In this document: piece by piece, positions 45,542 through 57,286 of the stretch
Layout of the letters: every line of letters begins with the position of its first letter
How positions within the stretch are numbered: the stretch's first letter is position 1
From: Pictodentalium vernedei
Taxonomy: Eukaryota > Mollusca > Scaphopoda > Dentaliida > Dentaliidae
Length of the DNA stretch: 64,000 nucleotides
Reading direction: 5' to 3'
NCBI GenBank assembly: GCA_031216915.1
Contig: CM062288.1
Location: 176,989,919 to 177,053,918 of the forward strand
Translations under genes and position numbers: made by a program
Notes under the pieces: model-generated
The model's database searches: none
Seen by the model: the letters and a program-made list of their open reading frames with translations, nothing else
What the model was told of the DNA's origin: nothing

Positions 45542-46226
45542 GACGAAGTCACCTAACTTTGTGTCAACTTTGCATCCAAATTCTCCTGCAGACTTCACCT
45601 CTAAAAAATAAGCCCACCCATATACATTTGCCCTCTTTTACTTTGCTCCTCCCCCCACACAAGCTTATTCCTGGTTCAGTTCGGTATGCAATTACCTGTA
45701 CATGTACATGTAGTGCCTCAGAAGCGATTTGAAGATTTGGGCAGACACCACTATCAAGGAAATTTGACTCCGTAACGCCTGTAGTATTTCGTCTTGCCTA
45801 CATGTATGTTAAAGTACCTTTTCTGATACTATAAAAATTATCAAAGCTGGTTATTGGCCTTCAGAGATTAACAGCTCTGAATGGATGGTATTCAAGAAAA
45901 GCTTATGGTACCTGGTTTCTGGGCATCATTGAAAAAAAGGCTAAACTATGGGGGGTGGGGGTGGGGGTGGGGGTGGCAATCACCATCCTAAATCTTATTG
46001 CAAGAGGGCGATAGTCGCCAGATGCCCTCCTTTGATTTTAAAAACTTCTGGCCTGTTTTTGTCAATGCCAATTTCATCTCAACCAAGCCATTTTCGTCGC
46101 TGCCACTTTCATCACTCCCATTTTTACCTGCCAGGACATTTGTGAGACCAAGTAATGAGGTCTTGTTAGAGAAGAGCTGCTCAAATAAATTAACATTTCA
46201 ACAACATTCCACTATAAGAACATATA
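45542..46226. other. Unassigned DNA with a GGGGGT repeat
   Basis: 45950-45976 holds about five gggggt units. tacatgtacatgta occurs near 45699. No gene is seen. Confidence 0.5.
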
Positions 46227-46655
46227 CAGTGGAACCCTGTTAACTGAATAGCCACTTTGCCAATGAAAATTATTAAATTAACAGGAATATTCAATTAACA
46301 GGGATTGTCACTTTGCTGTATTCTAGAGATAAACTTAGCATTTATTCTATTATATCTTGTTTGACAGAGTTCCATGAGCTCTGTCAAACAAGATATAATA
46401 GATTAAATGTCTGTATTGGATGTACTGAGGTCAAATAGGTCTATAGAAAAGGGAAAACTGGGAAGAGTCAGGGTAATTTCCCTACAGGTTACAAGATTTT
46501 TTATTCCATTAACAGGAGTTTACTCTATAACTTATATTCAATTAAAAGATCAAATTTGTACTGGAGGTATGGTAAATGGTTTTGTGTTGAGAAATTATAT
46601 TCAATTAATACGGTTATTCAGAAAAAAGGTATCCAATTAAGGGGGCAATTGGTTC
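46227..46655 (+). mobile_element. TG-MITE, complete
   Basis: CAGTGGAACCCTGTTAACTG begins after TA. The central palindrome cttgtttgacagagttcc / agctctgtcaaacaagat is well kept. The right end, ccaattaagggggcaattgg, is decayed relative to CACTG. Orientation is opposite to 27855-28284. Confidence 0.8.
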
Positions 46656-47382
46656 AATTCTGAGAATGAGGTTTGTGGACTTGAAGGAGAGATATCATGC
46701 CTTAAAATTACAGGAAGTTAACTTATTCTGCTCCATTACATGTACATGAAAATGTTTACTTTTCTGGAAAACAATGTTTGATTTTCAATTTGAATGTCTC
46801 TGTTTGCACACCAGTGCATTATGTCCATTCACAGTTCTCAACTATTACATCAGATAATATTCACATTGCTTTGTTGAGTAAACATATTCTGTAGAAGCCC
46901 TTGAAAGGTACAGTATCATTCAGAATAAGTAAAAGGTACAGTGCCAGATTTTTGCAGTTATCATTTAACACCTTGAAAATTGCTGCTGGAAGATCTTCCC
47001 ACCCAGAACAGGAAATCTCATGACATTAAAATAAGTAAAACTTGACAATATTTAACCAAAATTTTCACTGTAAATTGCATTGACTTTTTGACTAATGATT
47101 TCTTTTGAGTCAAACATTTCTGAATTTTTCAAGAAATCTAGTCAAGGCTATTTCAGAGCAGTAATGACCAGATTTGATGAAAAATATTTTATAATTACTC
47201 AGCAGGTTAAGAGTTAAATTACATGTACAGTGCCTTAGAAATGGTTTCTCAAAAGGTTATAACTGCCTCTAGAGACACAGCCAAGACATGACCAGAAACC
47301 TCTGTCAAGAAAATTTGATTATTGTCTGCAGCACTTCTAGATTGTATGTTTAAGTTAAGGTAAATGGTACTTTATTTCATAG
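46656..47382. other. Unassigned AT-rich DNA
   Basis: No exon or repeat was recognised. Confidence 0.5.
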
Positions 47383-47586
47383 CCCTTTACCAAATATCAA
47401 AATTTAACATTTTAAATATTTTTTTTCAAATTTAAAAAAAAAACTTCAACAAAACTATATCATGTGACCCCTCAGTGGAACAAGCTCAATGAACTTGTTC
47501 CAATCAGGGGGTCATATGATACGATTATGTTGAAATCTTTTAAAAAATAATTGTTTTCCAAGAGCTCATTTTGTAAATTATGCGAG
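47383..47586. mobile_element. PB-MITE, right end truncated
   Basis: It starts ccctttaccaaatatcaaaa; the palindrome is gacccctcagtggaacaagc / cttgttccaatcaggggg. The right arm stops at attatgcgag, where the next PB-MITE begins. Confidence 0.72.
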
Positions 47587-47718
47587 TTAACCCTTTACCC
47601 AACGAATCGACTGCATCTGCCCACGTAATATGCAAATTCAGTAGTTGAAAAAAATATTATTTTAAAAAAAATTTCAACAAAACCATATCATGTGACCCCT
47701 CGTTGGAACGAGCTCATC
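47587..47718. mobile_element. PB-MITE half, joined to a SINE
   Basis: TTAACCCTTTACCCAACG at 47587 leads to cccctcgttggaacgagctc and stops at the centre (atcgag), where SINE-A2 sequence starts. Confidence 0.75.
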
Positions 47719-47915
47719 GAGTTAGCATTGGTTAAAGTCAAGTGCACCATTGATGTGCAGTACACCTCAGCACACAGGGCCACCATGCCCTGACACAGGC
47801 AATCTGGATTAAGTGCCAAGCCCAAAGACACATTGCTGTTGTGCCTGGCAGGGATTAAACCATGGACCTTTTGGTTTGTAGTCCAATGCCATAACCACTG
47901 AGCCACTATGCTCCC
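47719..47915 (-). mobile_element. SINE-A2 fragment, head end
   Basis: On the minus strand it has the head gggagcatagtggctcagtg, box B ggtttaatccctgcc and the central region, and ends in the body. The tail has been lost at the junction with the PB-MITE half. Confidence 0.72.
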
Positions 47916-47917
47916 AA

Positions 47918-48141
47918 TATAGACCTATGTGTATTTGGTTTCAGGACATCCAATATAGGCATTTAATCTATAATATCTTGTTTGACAAAGCTCAATGAGC
48001 TCTGTCAAACAAGATATAATAGAATAAATTCTCAGCTTATCTCTAGAATACAGGAAAAGGCCCAACTCTGTTAATTGAATACTCCTGTTAAATGAATAAC
48101 TTTCATCATCAAAGTGGCTAACAGTTAACAGGGTTCCACTG
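47918..48141 (-). mobile_element. TG-MITE right half
   Basis: It contains the central palindrome (cttgtttgacaaagctcaat / gagctctgtcaaacaagat) and the end cagggttccactg followed by TA. The left half is missing at the boundary with the SINE fragment. Confidence 0.75.
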
Positions 48142-48143
48142 TA

Positions 48144-49348
48144 CTGTTCCTGCAACTACCAAGACTCTCCAGCTTTCTGGCATGACACAGGAAGCGTTAA
48201 CAGCAGAGTGAACAATCAGAATTAAGAGTCTTGTCCATGAACAAAGCACAGATGGAGCAGATCACATGATGGGTTTGTTGACATTTTATGAAAAAATTGA
48301 AAAAAAAAAAAAATTAAAAATAACGAGCTGTCCCCGATAAAAAACATGGGAAATAATTGGATCGACAGATTTCGAATACTTTTGTTCTTGAATCCTTGTG
48401 CACAAATGTTCAGTGGACCTGGGGAACTTTTATGTACGATACATGTAGAATAAAACTAGATGACTAATTTTGGCTAGACTGTAAAATTCCATCAAAACAG
48501 TGATCTCATCTATTTTGAAGGCACAAAAAATTTCAACAATTTCAAAACATTATCATTATGGCATTGTCAATGCATTGTCATGCACATTATTTTTTTACAC
48601 CTCACCTGGTATTTCCTGTCCATAAACTGATAAAACAAATATAAAAAAATATATAAAATCCACGAAAAACATCCTGGTCACTTATCTTCCAGTCAATCCA
48701 TGCCTTTCCCAAATGCAGACCCCGAAAAAGTAATGGACAACAGGTTTCACAATCCTAACAAAGCTACTTTTTCAAATGACCTGAAGCTTACTATCTCTGA
48801 AATAGGACAAACCATTATGTGAAAGGGGGGTGGGACAATATTTATTTAATCAACAGGTGTTAATTTCACAGGGATTACCTTATCACGTTTCTACTGTGGC
48901 TCAATCAGTTCACCTCAAATGAACCATGATTGCCTAATTGTCTGTCTGTTAGTAGCAACATTTTCAAACTACTTGATTCTCTCAACAGTGGAACAAGTGG
49001 ACAGTTGAGTCAATGACCAAGAGGGATACACAATGTGCATTCAAACAAAACAAAACTGCTTGTCAATATTTTCTCCCACAAATTTTCAATTTATTGGTGA
49101 ATATTACTGAAGCATATCCCATTCAACAAATGTGGTTTACATTCCTTGCTTTTGTACATAACATATTACAATGGGAAGTATCTCAAGTTTCATAAAATTT
49201 CTTTTGGCTGAAAAAAGAAAATATTAGATGGCATATATTTTTTATTTTGTTGCTAAATCACAGTTCAGGCCAAATCAAGTGCATGATAACTTTTTAACCC
49301 CAGAGAAAAAATAAAACAACATTACTACAAGAAATCAGTGAAGACATA
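48144..49348. other. Unassigned DNA, no gene seen
   Basis: An A-rich tract lies at 48300-48314. Short frames do not look coding. Confidence 0.5.
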
Positions 49349-49720
49349 CAAAGAGGAGCAAAATCCACCATGTTCAAAAAAATGAAAGTGTCAATGACAC
49401 TGCAGCTCAACATGTCCAAGAAGGGACTGAACTAAATAGAAAGATCCAGTAATGCCATGTCACTCACTCAAGTTTCTACAGAAAAGACTTCACACCAAAA
49501 CTACATATGAAATCTGAAAAAAATTGGGTGAGGGAGGTGTCTGTTGGGTGTGCTAATGGAATTGTTGACAATTTATATGTCAAATTCAAGATGGCCGGTG
49601 GCGGCTATCTTTTTCAATGGACTGTAGAAAAATTTGATAACTCCCATCTGGACATCATAGCAAAGTTACATATAAATTCTGAAAAACATCGGGTGAGAGG
49701 TGCAGCCTGTAGGGTCTGCT

Positions 49721-50089
49721 ATTTATTTATTTATTTATTTATTGATGTTTAAGGTCACATATTTATGCACAATGGCTAATCATGACCGTGACAGTTTTAC
49801 GGGTGGAGGAAGCCGGAGTACCTGGAGAGAACCACCGAGCAACGACGAGCAGTTGCCAGCTCCCCAACATCGTAACTCCGCACTACAGCACAGGCAGGGT
49901 TAGATTGGTTGAAGACATGCGTACCATCGACGTGCAGTATGCCTTAGTACACGGCGGCATCGTGCCCCCACGCGGGCAATGGAGATGAAGTGTCTTGCCC
50001 AAGGACACAACATGGTTGCCGCAGGTGGGATTCGAACCGAGGACCTCTCAGCTTGCAGCCTGCACCTCTACCTACGGAGCCACCACACT
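49721..50089 (-). mobile_element. SINE-A1, full length, young, inside PX
   Basis: The duplication cctgtagggtctgct occurs at 49706-49720 and 50090-50104; both are PX sequence. On the minus strand the head is ggagtgtggtggctccgtag, box B ggttcgaatcccacc, and the tail is an ATTT repeat of about six units. It is very close to 26201-26562. Confidence 0.9.
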
Positions 50090-50718
50090 CCTGTAGGGTC
50101 TGCTTATGGAATTGACTGCAGAAAAATTTGATAACTCCCATCTGGACATCATAGCAAAGTTACATATAAATTCTGAAAAACATCGGGTGAGAGGTGCGGC
50201 CTGTAGGGTTTGCTAATGGAATTGTTGACAATTTATATGCCAAATCCAAGATGGCCACTGCCGGCCATGTTTTTCAACAAAATTCAGAAACATTTGATAG
50301 CTCCCATCTGGACATTACACCAAAACAACATATGAAATTTGAAAAAAAGATTGGGTGAGAGGTGCGACCTGTAAGGTGTGCTAATGGAATTGTTAAAAAT
50401 TTATATCCGAATCCAAGATGGCTGCTGACGACCATGTTTTTCAACAAAATTCAGAAATACTCGATAGCTCCCATCCAGACATCAAACTAAAGTTACATTT
50501 GAAATTTGAAAAAGATCAGGTGAGATTTACAGCCTGTAAGGTGTGCTAATAGAATTGTTGACAATTTATATGCCAAATCTAAGATGACCACTGGCAACCA
50601 TGTTTTTTAATGAAATTTGGAAAAATTTGATAGCTCCCATCTAGACATTGCCCCAAAGCCACAAATGAAATTTGGGACTGATCAGGTGAGAGTTGTGGCC
50701 TGTAGGGTGTACTAAAGG

Positions 50719-50973
50719 GCCTTCACGCAATGATACGTGAGCTCTTTTACAGATTTATACCACCTGAAGGAGTAATTTTTTAAATGAGCTAGGGAGACAA
50801 CTTACATAAGCTGTAAGCTTTCTGTCGAATCCCTTTTCTACTCAGAAACCTGTTTTCTTATATTTATTGTCTTTCTGTATACTACTGTATCATATACATT
50901 GACGATTTACTTCTTTGAACAATTATTGTGAAGTGTATACATTGAAACAAATGCTTTTATAAATACTGTTTAA
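50719..50973. mobile_element. Unclassified 255-bp insertion in PX core
   Basis: The PX junction actaaagg is present on both sides (50711-50718 and 50974-50981), so the insert has an 8-bp duplication. Its ends (ccttcacgcaatgatacg and taaatactgttta) are not inverted repeats of each other. Confidence 0.55.
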
Positions 50974-51727
50974 ACTAAAGGAATTGTTGGACAATTTATA
51001 TCCAAACTGAAGATGGCTGCTGGCAGCCATGTTTTTCAACAAAATTCAGAAAAATTCAATAGCTCCCATTTTAGACATGACACACCAAAGCTTCATATGA
51101 AATTTTAAAAACATTGGGTGAGAGATGCGGCCTGTAGGGTGGGCTAATGGAATTGTTGACAATTTATATGCCAAATCTAAGATGGCCACTGGCATCCATA
51201 TTTTTCAATGAAATTCAGAAAAATTCAAAAGCTCCCATCTAGACATGACACCAAAGCTATATCTGAAATTTGAAAAAGGTTGGGAGAAAGATGTGGCCTG
51301 TAGGGTGTGCTAATGGAATTGTTGACAATATATATGCTATATTCAAGAATGGACACTGGCACCCATATTTTTCAATGAAAGTCATAAAAATTGATAGTTC
51401 CCCTCTAGACTCACAGCAAAGTTACAAATGAAATTTGAAAAAGATTGGGTGAGAGATGCAGCCTGTAGGGTGTGCCAATGGAATTACTGACAATTTATAT
51501 GCCAAATCTAAGATGGCCACTGGCAGCCATGTTTTTCAACAAAATTCATAAAAATGCAATAATTCCCATCTAGACATTGCCTCAAAGCCATGTATAGAAT
51601 TTGGAACTGATCGGGTGAGAGCTGCAGTGTGTAGTAGGTGCTAAAGGAATTGTGAATGGACAGAGGAACATGCAGACATACACAACCCATCCCAATAGCT
51701 CATACTTGATGTTGTCAAGTTGAGCAA

Positions 51728-52311
51728 ATTATATAAAGTTTTTGCCAAAAGAGAAATTATTGGATAGTAATGGCAGTTTAATGTTAAGAGTGTGAAGAAG
51801 TGCTATAAAATGTAATTTATCCAATGAGTCTAAAGCCTTAATCTTTACCAGCCCACATTCCTGCAATAAATCAATTATAGTGTTTATGAAATAAACATGA
51901 AATCAGCAACACTGTCTTGGAAAGGATACTGTCAGTTTTATTGTATTTTCTGTTGATGGCAAGGATATAAATCATGAGTTAAATACAGTGAAATTTCCCA
52001 CAGGGCTGTTTTTGTGTGTGCCCTGAGGGAGGAATCAAACATGATCTAGTCAAGAACAGCATTCAATCACTTGCATTGATGGAATTCAAGTCTTTAAAAG
52101 TTGGGAGTTCAACTCCATGAGAATAATGTCAATTATCCCATGAATATATAATGAGAATAAGTGATTCCACTTCTGTCAAGAAACAATAAGTGTGGAGCTG
52201 TCTCTTTCCCAACACTACATTGATATAATCATTTATAACACCAGCTGGATAGATTAACCAATGAACGGTCATAACTGGTTATAGAGGATTATAAGTTACA
52301 GGATGTTTACT
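51728..52311. other. Unassigned DNA, no gene seen
   Basis: Nothing was recognised. Confidence 0.5.
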
Positions 52312-52550
52312 TGCCAGGTAAGGCATCATGAAAGGTGAAGTAAGATTAATATTAGGCAAGGCCAAGCCTAATATTGATCGCACTGAGCCTCACATGATGC
52401 CGTACCTGACAAGCAAACATGCTGTAACTTACTTGCCAGGTATGGCGTCATGAAAGGTGAAGTGAGATTAATATTGGGCGAGACCATAGGCCGAGCCTAA
52501 TATTGATCGCACTGAGCCTCACATGATGCCATACCTGGCAAGCAAACGTC
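52312..52550. repeat. Two tandem copies of a palindromic unit of about 120 bp
   Basis: Each unit runs from gtttacttgccaggtaaggc through gtgaagtaagattaatatta to the complement taatattgatcgcactgagc and tacctgacaagcaaac. The second copy starts at about 52432 (ttacttgccaggtatggcgt). Both have inverted ends and a loop around ggccaagcc. A diverged third copy is at 53213-53331. Confidence 0.78.
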
Positions 52551-53212
52551 CAGAAATGTATTTATTATGCCATCACATGAATTAAATAATAAATTAACAG
52601 ATCCAAATCGCTTCATTTTGAATATTTATCAGGAAACTGTCTTTTATTTGCACGAAAATAGATGAAAACTTGAGGTGGGAAAATTAATTTGGAAACAAAA
52701 TGGCACCCATCAGAGGGGGTTATGGGCTCATACACGATCACTGGCAGTGTATGGACTCAATCCGATAACCAGTTCCCCATTGAATAACCTAATATCGCAT
52801 AGTCCCAAAGTAAACAAGTGGCATGATAATGAAGAATGCACCGACAATAACTTCAACAATATCCTGTATTAATTCAATATAATGAAAATGGTGATATATT
52901 AATTATCATTGTCTGTCATTTTGTTCTTATTGCAAAAATCTCAGTCTGAATTTGGCTAACTGGCACTAAGAAAGTTTGTTTTCAGTTGAAAGTGGTTGGT
53001 AAAGCACGCAGAATTGTAAAAATGCTCCAAATTGTTGGAGGTAATAAATCAATAATTTCCTTGGTGATCAATGATATGTCTGGATTATGCCACATGCATT
53101 ACTTCACTACTTGTCGGCTATTGTTAACAAATGAATGCTGCTAGAAAAATTTATTGAAAACATGAAACAGTTTGCAAACACTTTGTAGGCTAGCATAATA
53201 AATATGTTATGG

Positions 53213-53331
53213 GATGTTTAGTTAGCGGATACAGTGTCACATGAGACTCAGTGAGAATATTAAGTTCAGCTAAAGCTTCAACTAATATTGTTCTCACATC
53301 ACCTCATGTGACACCATATGTGCCAACTAAA
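53213..53331. repeat. Diverged copy of the 52.3-kb palindrome
   Basis: gatgtttagttagcggatac and cacatgagactcagtgagaa pair with ttctcacatcacctcatgtg and atgtgccaactaaat. The layout and spacing match 52312-52550, but the base identity is low. Confidence 0.6.
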
Positions 53332-53369
53332 TGCCCTTTAACTTATAATCTAGTAATACGGCTCAGACT

Positions 53370-53508
53370 TAACCCTTTACGCAACATAATGGAAAAACCA
53401 CTAAAACTGTTCACAAAAATCACCATTCACATGTTATTATTATTTATACCATGCTTGCTGATGTTACTACCTGTGAAAAGCCTTATGATAAATTTTAGCT
53501 TTTAACCC
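53370..53508. mobile_element. PB-MITE-like end fragment
   Basis: ttaaccctttacgcaacata resembles second-subfamily ends; no matching right end is clear. Confidence 0.4.
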
Positions 53509-54757
53509 CACTACCGATGTAAAGCTTCTACTGTGGTTAAAATTTTTTACACCTATAGTAGGAAGTTCATCCAACTTGACCTTTGGCATGACGCAATTTG
53601 CAAACTTCGATACATTCATATTTTGTGATGTTTCATTCAAACATATGTCATTTTGTGGTACTATCTACTACATAAAATAACTTAAGTTAAAAATACCTAC
53701 AATTATATATTTAAAATAAAATTTAAGAATTGTTAATAATAATTTGACTGAAAAAGCAAGGTAAATTCAATCAACTTTGATGAAGCGTCTAGCTGTCAAT
53801 AAAGCAATCACGAATAGCCGGTAGTACTGCCCACTGGTGCAAATGTAAACAAAACCTGTGTGTTTGCGATAGAAAGTGTAATTTTCTCTCCATTTTAAGT
53901 GACAATATTGATTATTTCAGGGCATCTAGCTTATTCAAAAACAGCATTAGAGCTGGGAGGTTTTGATTTTTCAGATTCGGTTTCATGAAAAAACCTGGGT
54001 TTTGGTTTGGTGTTTGTATGTGTAAGAATAGATAATAAATAACAATCCAGGTGCCCTCACTTGGAAAAAAAATCCACAATAGTTTGTACGACAATACTCT
54101 CCACAAAAGCCCCCTGTGTAAGTACCTCCAGTGAGTTCAGCCTAGCTCCCCTTCGATCATTCTTAGAGGTTCCAGGTGATCAGTTGCTAAGACTATTAAG
54201 TCAGAAAAAAACAAATTAGGGTAACACGTGAATAAAGTTATGTAATCTATGTTGTGTTCTCATTTTCTCCCTTATTGCCTCATCCAGTGTGACAATTTGA
54301 AAAAGACACATTCACCACTTGGCCAAAGAGACCAAGTGGTGAGAATGCATAGTGGTCACTAGTCCAGTTCCCTCCCAGTAAGATAGTTTGATCTGTTTAT
54401 GAAGAAACATGGTAAAACCGTTCAGACATTTTTTGCTGGTTCTGGTGGTTTGGTTTTTTGGTTTACCACAAAACTCAAAACCCACGCTGCCCTAAACATC
54501 ATTACAGCCCAACTTGTTCAAAGGCCTTCTAGATAGGTACAAAACTGTCACAGGTAGTTTTGTGATGTGAGTTGCACCAGCCAGTGGCATTGCCTTGCAG
54601 GGGGATTGGGGCTTATCCACCCCCTCCACCACACTCATTCTGAAAAATGTCAATTTTATAATCATTCAGGCCCGAAATCCCCCCAAAATGTTTATGTAAA
54701 CTCAGCCCGGTATTTCTTGGGTCATTTTGCTCCAGTTTTTCCTTTACATTTTAGGGT
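53509..54757. other. Unassigned DNA, no gene seen
   Basis: A short inverted pair, ccacttggccaaagagaccaa at 54316 with agtggtgag, is the only local structure noted. Confidence 0.45.
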
Positions 54758-54884
54758 TTAACCCTTTACCCAATGCAGACGATATCAAAATTTATTATTT
54801 TAAATATCATTTTTAAAAATTTTTCAAAAAAATTCAACAAAACCATATCATGTGACCCCTCATTGGAACAAGCTCGACGAGCCT
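54758..54884. mobile_element. PB-MITE half
   Basis: TTAACCCTTTACCCAATGCA leads to catatcatgtgacccctcat and ends at the centre (gctcgacgag). Confidence 0.75.
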
Positions 54885-55325
54885 TTTTACAGTTAAATAA
54901 ACACCAGATATGCTTTTCTAGCAGCCAGATAAAAAATATGCCATGTCATTTCATCAGTGGTAAAAGGTTACTAAGATGTGCACCAATCAATGATCAGCCA
55001 ACACAAAGCGTGAAGTTCAAAGTCATAAATCAGATGAAAGCCAATATGCAAAACAAATAGCACAAAGGGTAATTCTTAGAAATCATATTTATGTTATAAA
55101 ATCAGCAATAAATATCAACTTCTATGAAAGCAAAATCAAATTTCAACTTTTGTTTTTTCTGTTTTTTGTGTTTAATTTCCTGCTGCTGTCTTTATATAGC
55201 TTCATCAGAAAGTGGGCAATGCAAATTTATCATCATCAGTATTATAAAAGCCACTATATCATTTTGGACAGAACTAGCTCGAAGTCATATTATTTTGATT
55301 TAAAATGAGAAAAATAATTCAAGCA

Positions 55326-56520
55326 TTAACTCTTTACCCATCAATTCAGCCACCTCCACTTGTGTAATTTATAAACTGAGCAGTTGGAAAAAAATTCTGT
55401 TTAATTTAAAACAAAGTAGACAAGGTGCAACCCCACCGGTATCCCGGCCAACTAAGACACTCATGTATCTTCCACCATTTTCAGTGTAAACAAGTCAAAA
55501 AAGGCCCATAACTCTAGGAAAAATGGTAGAACAAAACCTGTTACCTGTGGATATCCTTCACCCCATGGTGGTCAGTCAGCATACCAAATATCATTCAAAT
55601 CCAACATACACTACTAAAGCTATCATTCAGAAACCATCAAAATTGAAATTTTCCAAGTCAAAAAAGGCCCATAACTCTAGGAAAAAATAATTGGACAAAA
55701 ACGGTTACTTATGAATATCCTTTCAACCATGATGGTCCATCTGCATACCAAAGATCATTCAAATCTGACATGCACTGATAAAGATACAGATATCTAAAAT
55801 TGTTGCAGACGGATAGCGACGAATGGACAGACCCCATTGATATCCTGCAAACTTTGTTTTGGCAGGTGGATATGCTTCACCCTATGGTAGTCCATCAGCA
55901 TACCAAAGATCATTCAAATCCAACATACACTACTGAAGTTATCATCCAGAAACCATAAAGAGTTTAATTTTCTAAGTCAAAAGAGGCCCATATTCTAGAA
56001 AAAATGATTGGACAAAACCCCTTACTTATGAATATCGTTTCTCCTATGATGGTCCATCAGCATACCAAAGATTATTCAAATCTGATGTGTTTTGACCAAG
56101 ATACAGAGACAATGGATGGACCCCACTGCTAGATCCCCCACAAACTTCGTTTTGGCAGGGATAACAAAAACATATCCTATAACCCTTCAATGCAATGAGG
56201 TCATTGAGCTTGTTGCAGTGAGGATCACATTATATGGTTTTGTTGAAATATTTTGAAAAAAAGAGAAAAAAAATTTCCAATAATTGGAAGTTATTACATT
56301 GTTAATTTCATATCAGCTGGATGTCAAAGGCCGATGTGAAGTTACTGAGAGCTGATATCTCGGCTGATATGGGGACAGCTTGGTTCATATTGGCCTCGAT
56401 CAGCATCATATCAGCCGTGTTCGAAGACATTTCAGTGAAGTTTGATAAAGGGTAATTTTGGGAACAAAATCATATATAATAAATAATAAATTATATTGTG
56501 TGCATCGGCTAAATGGTTGT
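55326..56520. mobile_element. PB-MITE broken by a tandem-core element and a second insertion
   Basis: Pieces of one PB-MITE are spread out: the left arm (55326-55410, ttaactctttacccatcaat, actgagcagttgg), the centre (56164-56280, caatgcaatgaggtcattga to ttttgttgaaatattttg), and the right end (56455-56520, gtgtgcatcggctaaatgg). Orders and spacing fit once the inserts are removed. The second insert (56285-56450) has several ctgatatc / gatatcagc inverted motifs. Confidence 0.55.
55411..56162 (+). mobile_element. Helentron-like element(s) with a 163-bp tandem core
   Basis: Units have ggcccataactctaggaaaa (55504, 55667, and a decayed copy at 55985) and ccatcagcataccaaagatc. Two copies of the tail exist, one at 55800-55866 (gacggatagcgacgaatgg and caaactttgttttggcagg) and one at 56108-56162, so two elements may lie in tandem. 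Confidence 0.6.
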
Positions 56521-57273
56521 TATAGCCCCCCCTATTATAATATCAGAACTGATATGTCCTAGGTTAATAATTAAACACAATTAAAATTTTTCTAAAAGTA
56601 TTTTTTTTAATTAGAATAAGCATACTCTGGCTTGTATGATCATTTATTTGCATTGAGTGCCCTCTGACTTATCAACAGGTTTACAGATACTGTTACACAG
56701 AATCTATTTTTAGCTCACTGATTGATCTGATTGTTTAATTGGGTCACATTTATTTACTTGAAATTAGACAGAATCATCTAGAAGCTTAATGAGATGACTT
56801 TATTCAGTCAATAGCAATTAATGGAATATAAGAACATTGGAGAAATTTCTTATTCTGGAACTTTCTATGTGAAGACTATATAAATAATCTCTGTCAACAG
56901 AATTATGACATTCTATTCATAAACAGAGCATTGAGAAGTCATTTGTTTACACATTCAGCATTAATTGAACATTGGTGATTATTATTAAAGGACAGTGCAT
57001 TATTATAGAAGCAGTTAAGAATTTATTATATATTCTACGAAATATTTTGAGATCTTTGTATATTGGAAAAGTGTTCCCAAAATTTGAAGAGAATTTATTC
57101 TTCTTGTGAACGAGAATTTACCTTTGTGAAAAGCTAGGATTCTACTGGATTATTGTAAAACCACCTGACGCACCAATACTTATTGGATATTAATTCCATT
57201 TGAATTATGCTGAGTGCTTTATTGGAATTTATTAGAGACTGCCGAAATTTGAATGAACGTTTCATTACAGTTT
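56521..57273. other. Unassigned AT-rich DNA
   Basis: No exon or named repeat was recognised. Confidence 0.5.
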
Positions 57274-57286
57274 ATTGGATACTGTT

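Larger units (their letters stand above)
49349..51727 (+). mobile_element. PX pearl-like element, long form with two insertions
   Basis: The head acaaagaggagcaaaatcc and hairpin agtgtcaatgacact (49386-49400) match 3571. The core has about ten units near 165 bp, each with aattgttgacaatttatatg, atggccactggcagccatg and gggtgagagatgcggcctg. The tail holds catcccaatagctcatactt and a weak gttgtcaagttgagc end. A SINE-A1 and a 255-bp unknown segment interrupt the core. It has no coding capacity. Confidence 0.75.

Noticed and set aside
45950..45976. Possible regulatory G-quadruplex promoter
   Set aside because: It is a simple GGGGGT repeat without any gene start nearby.
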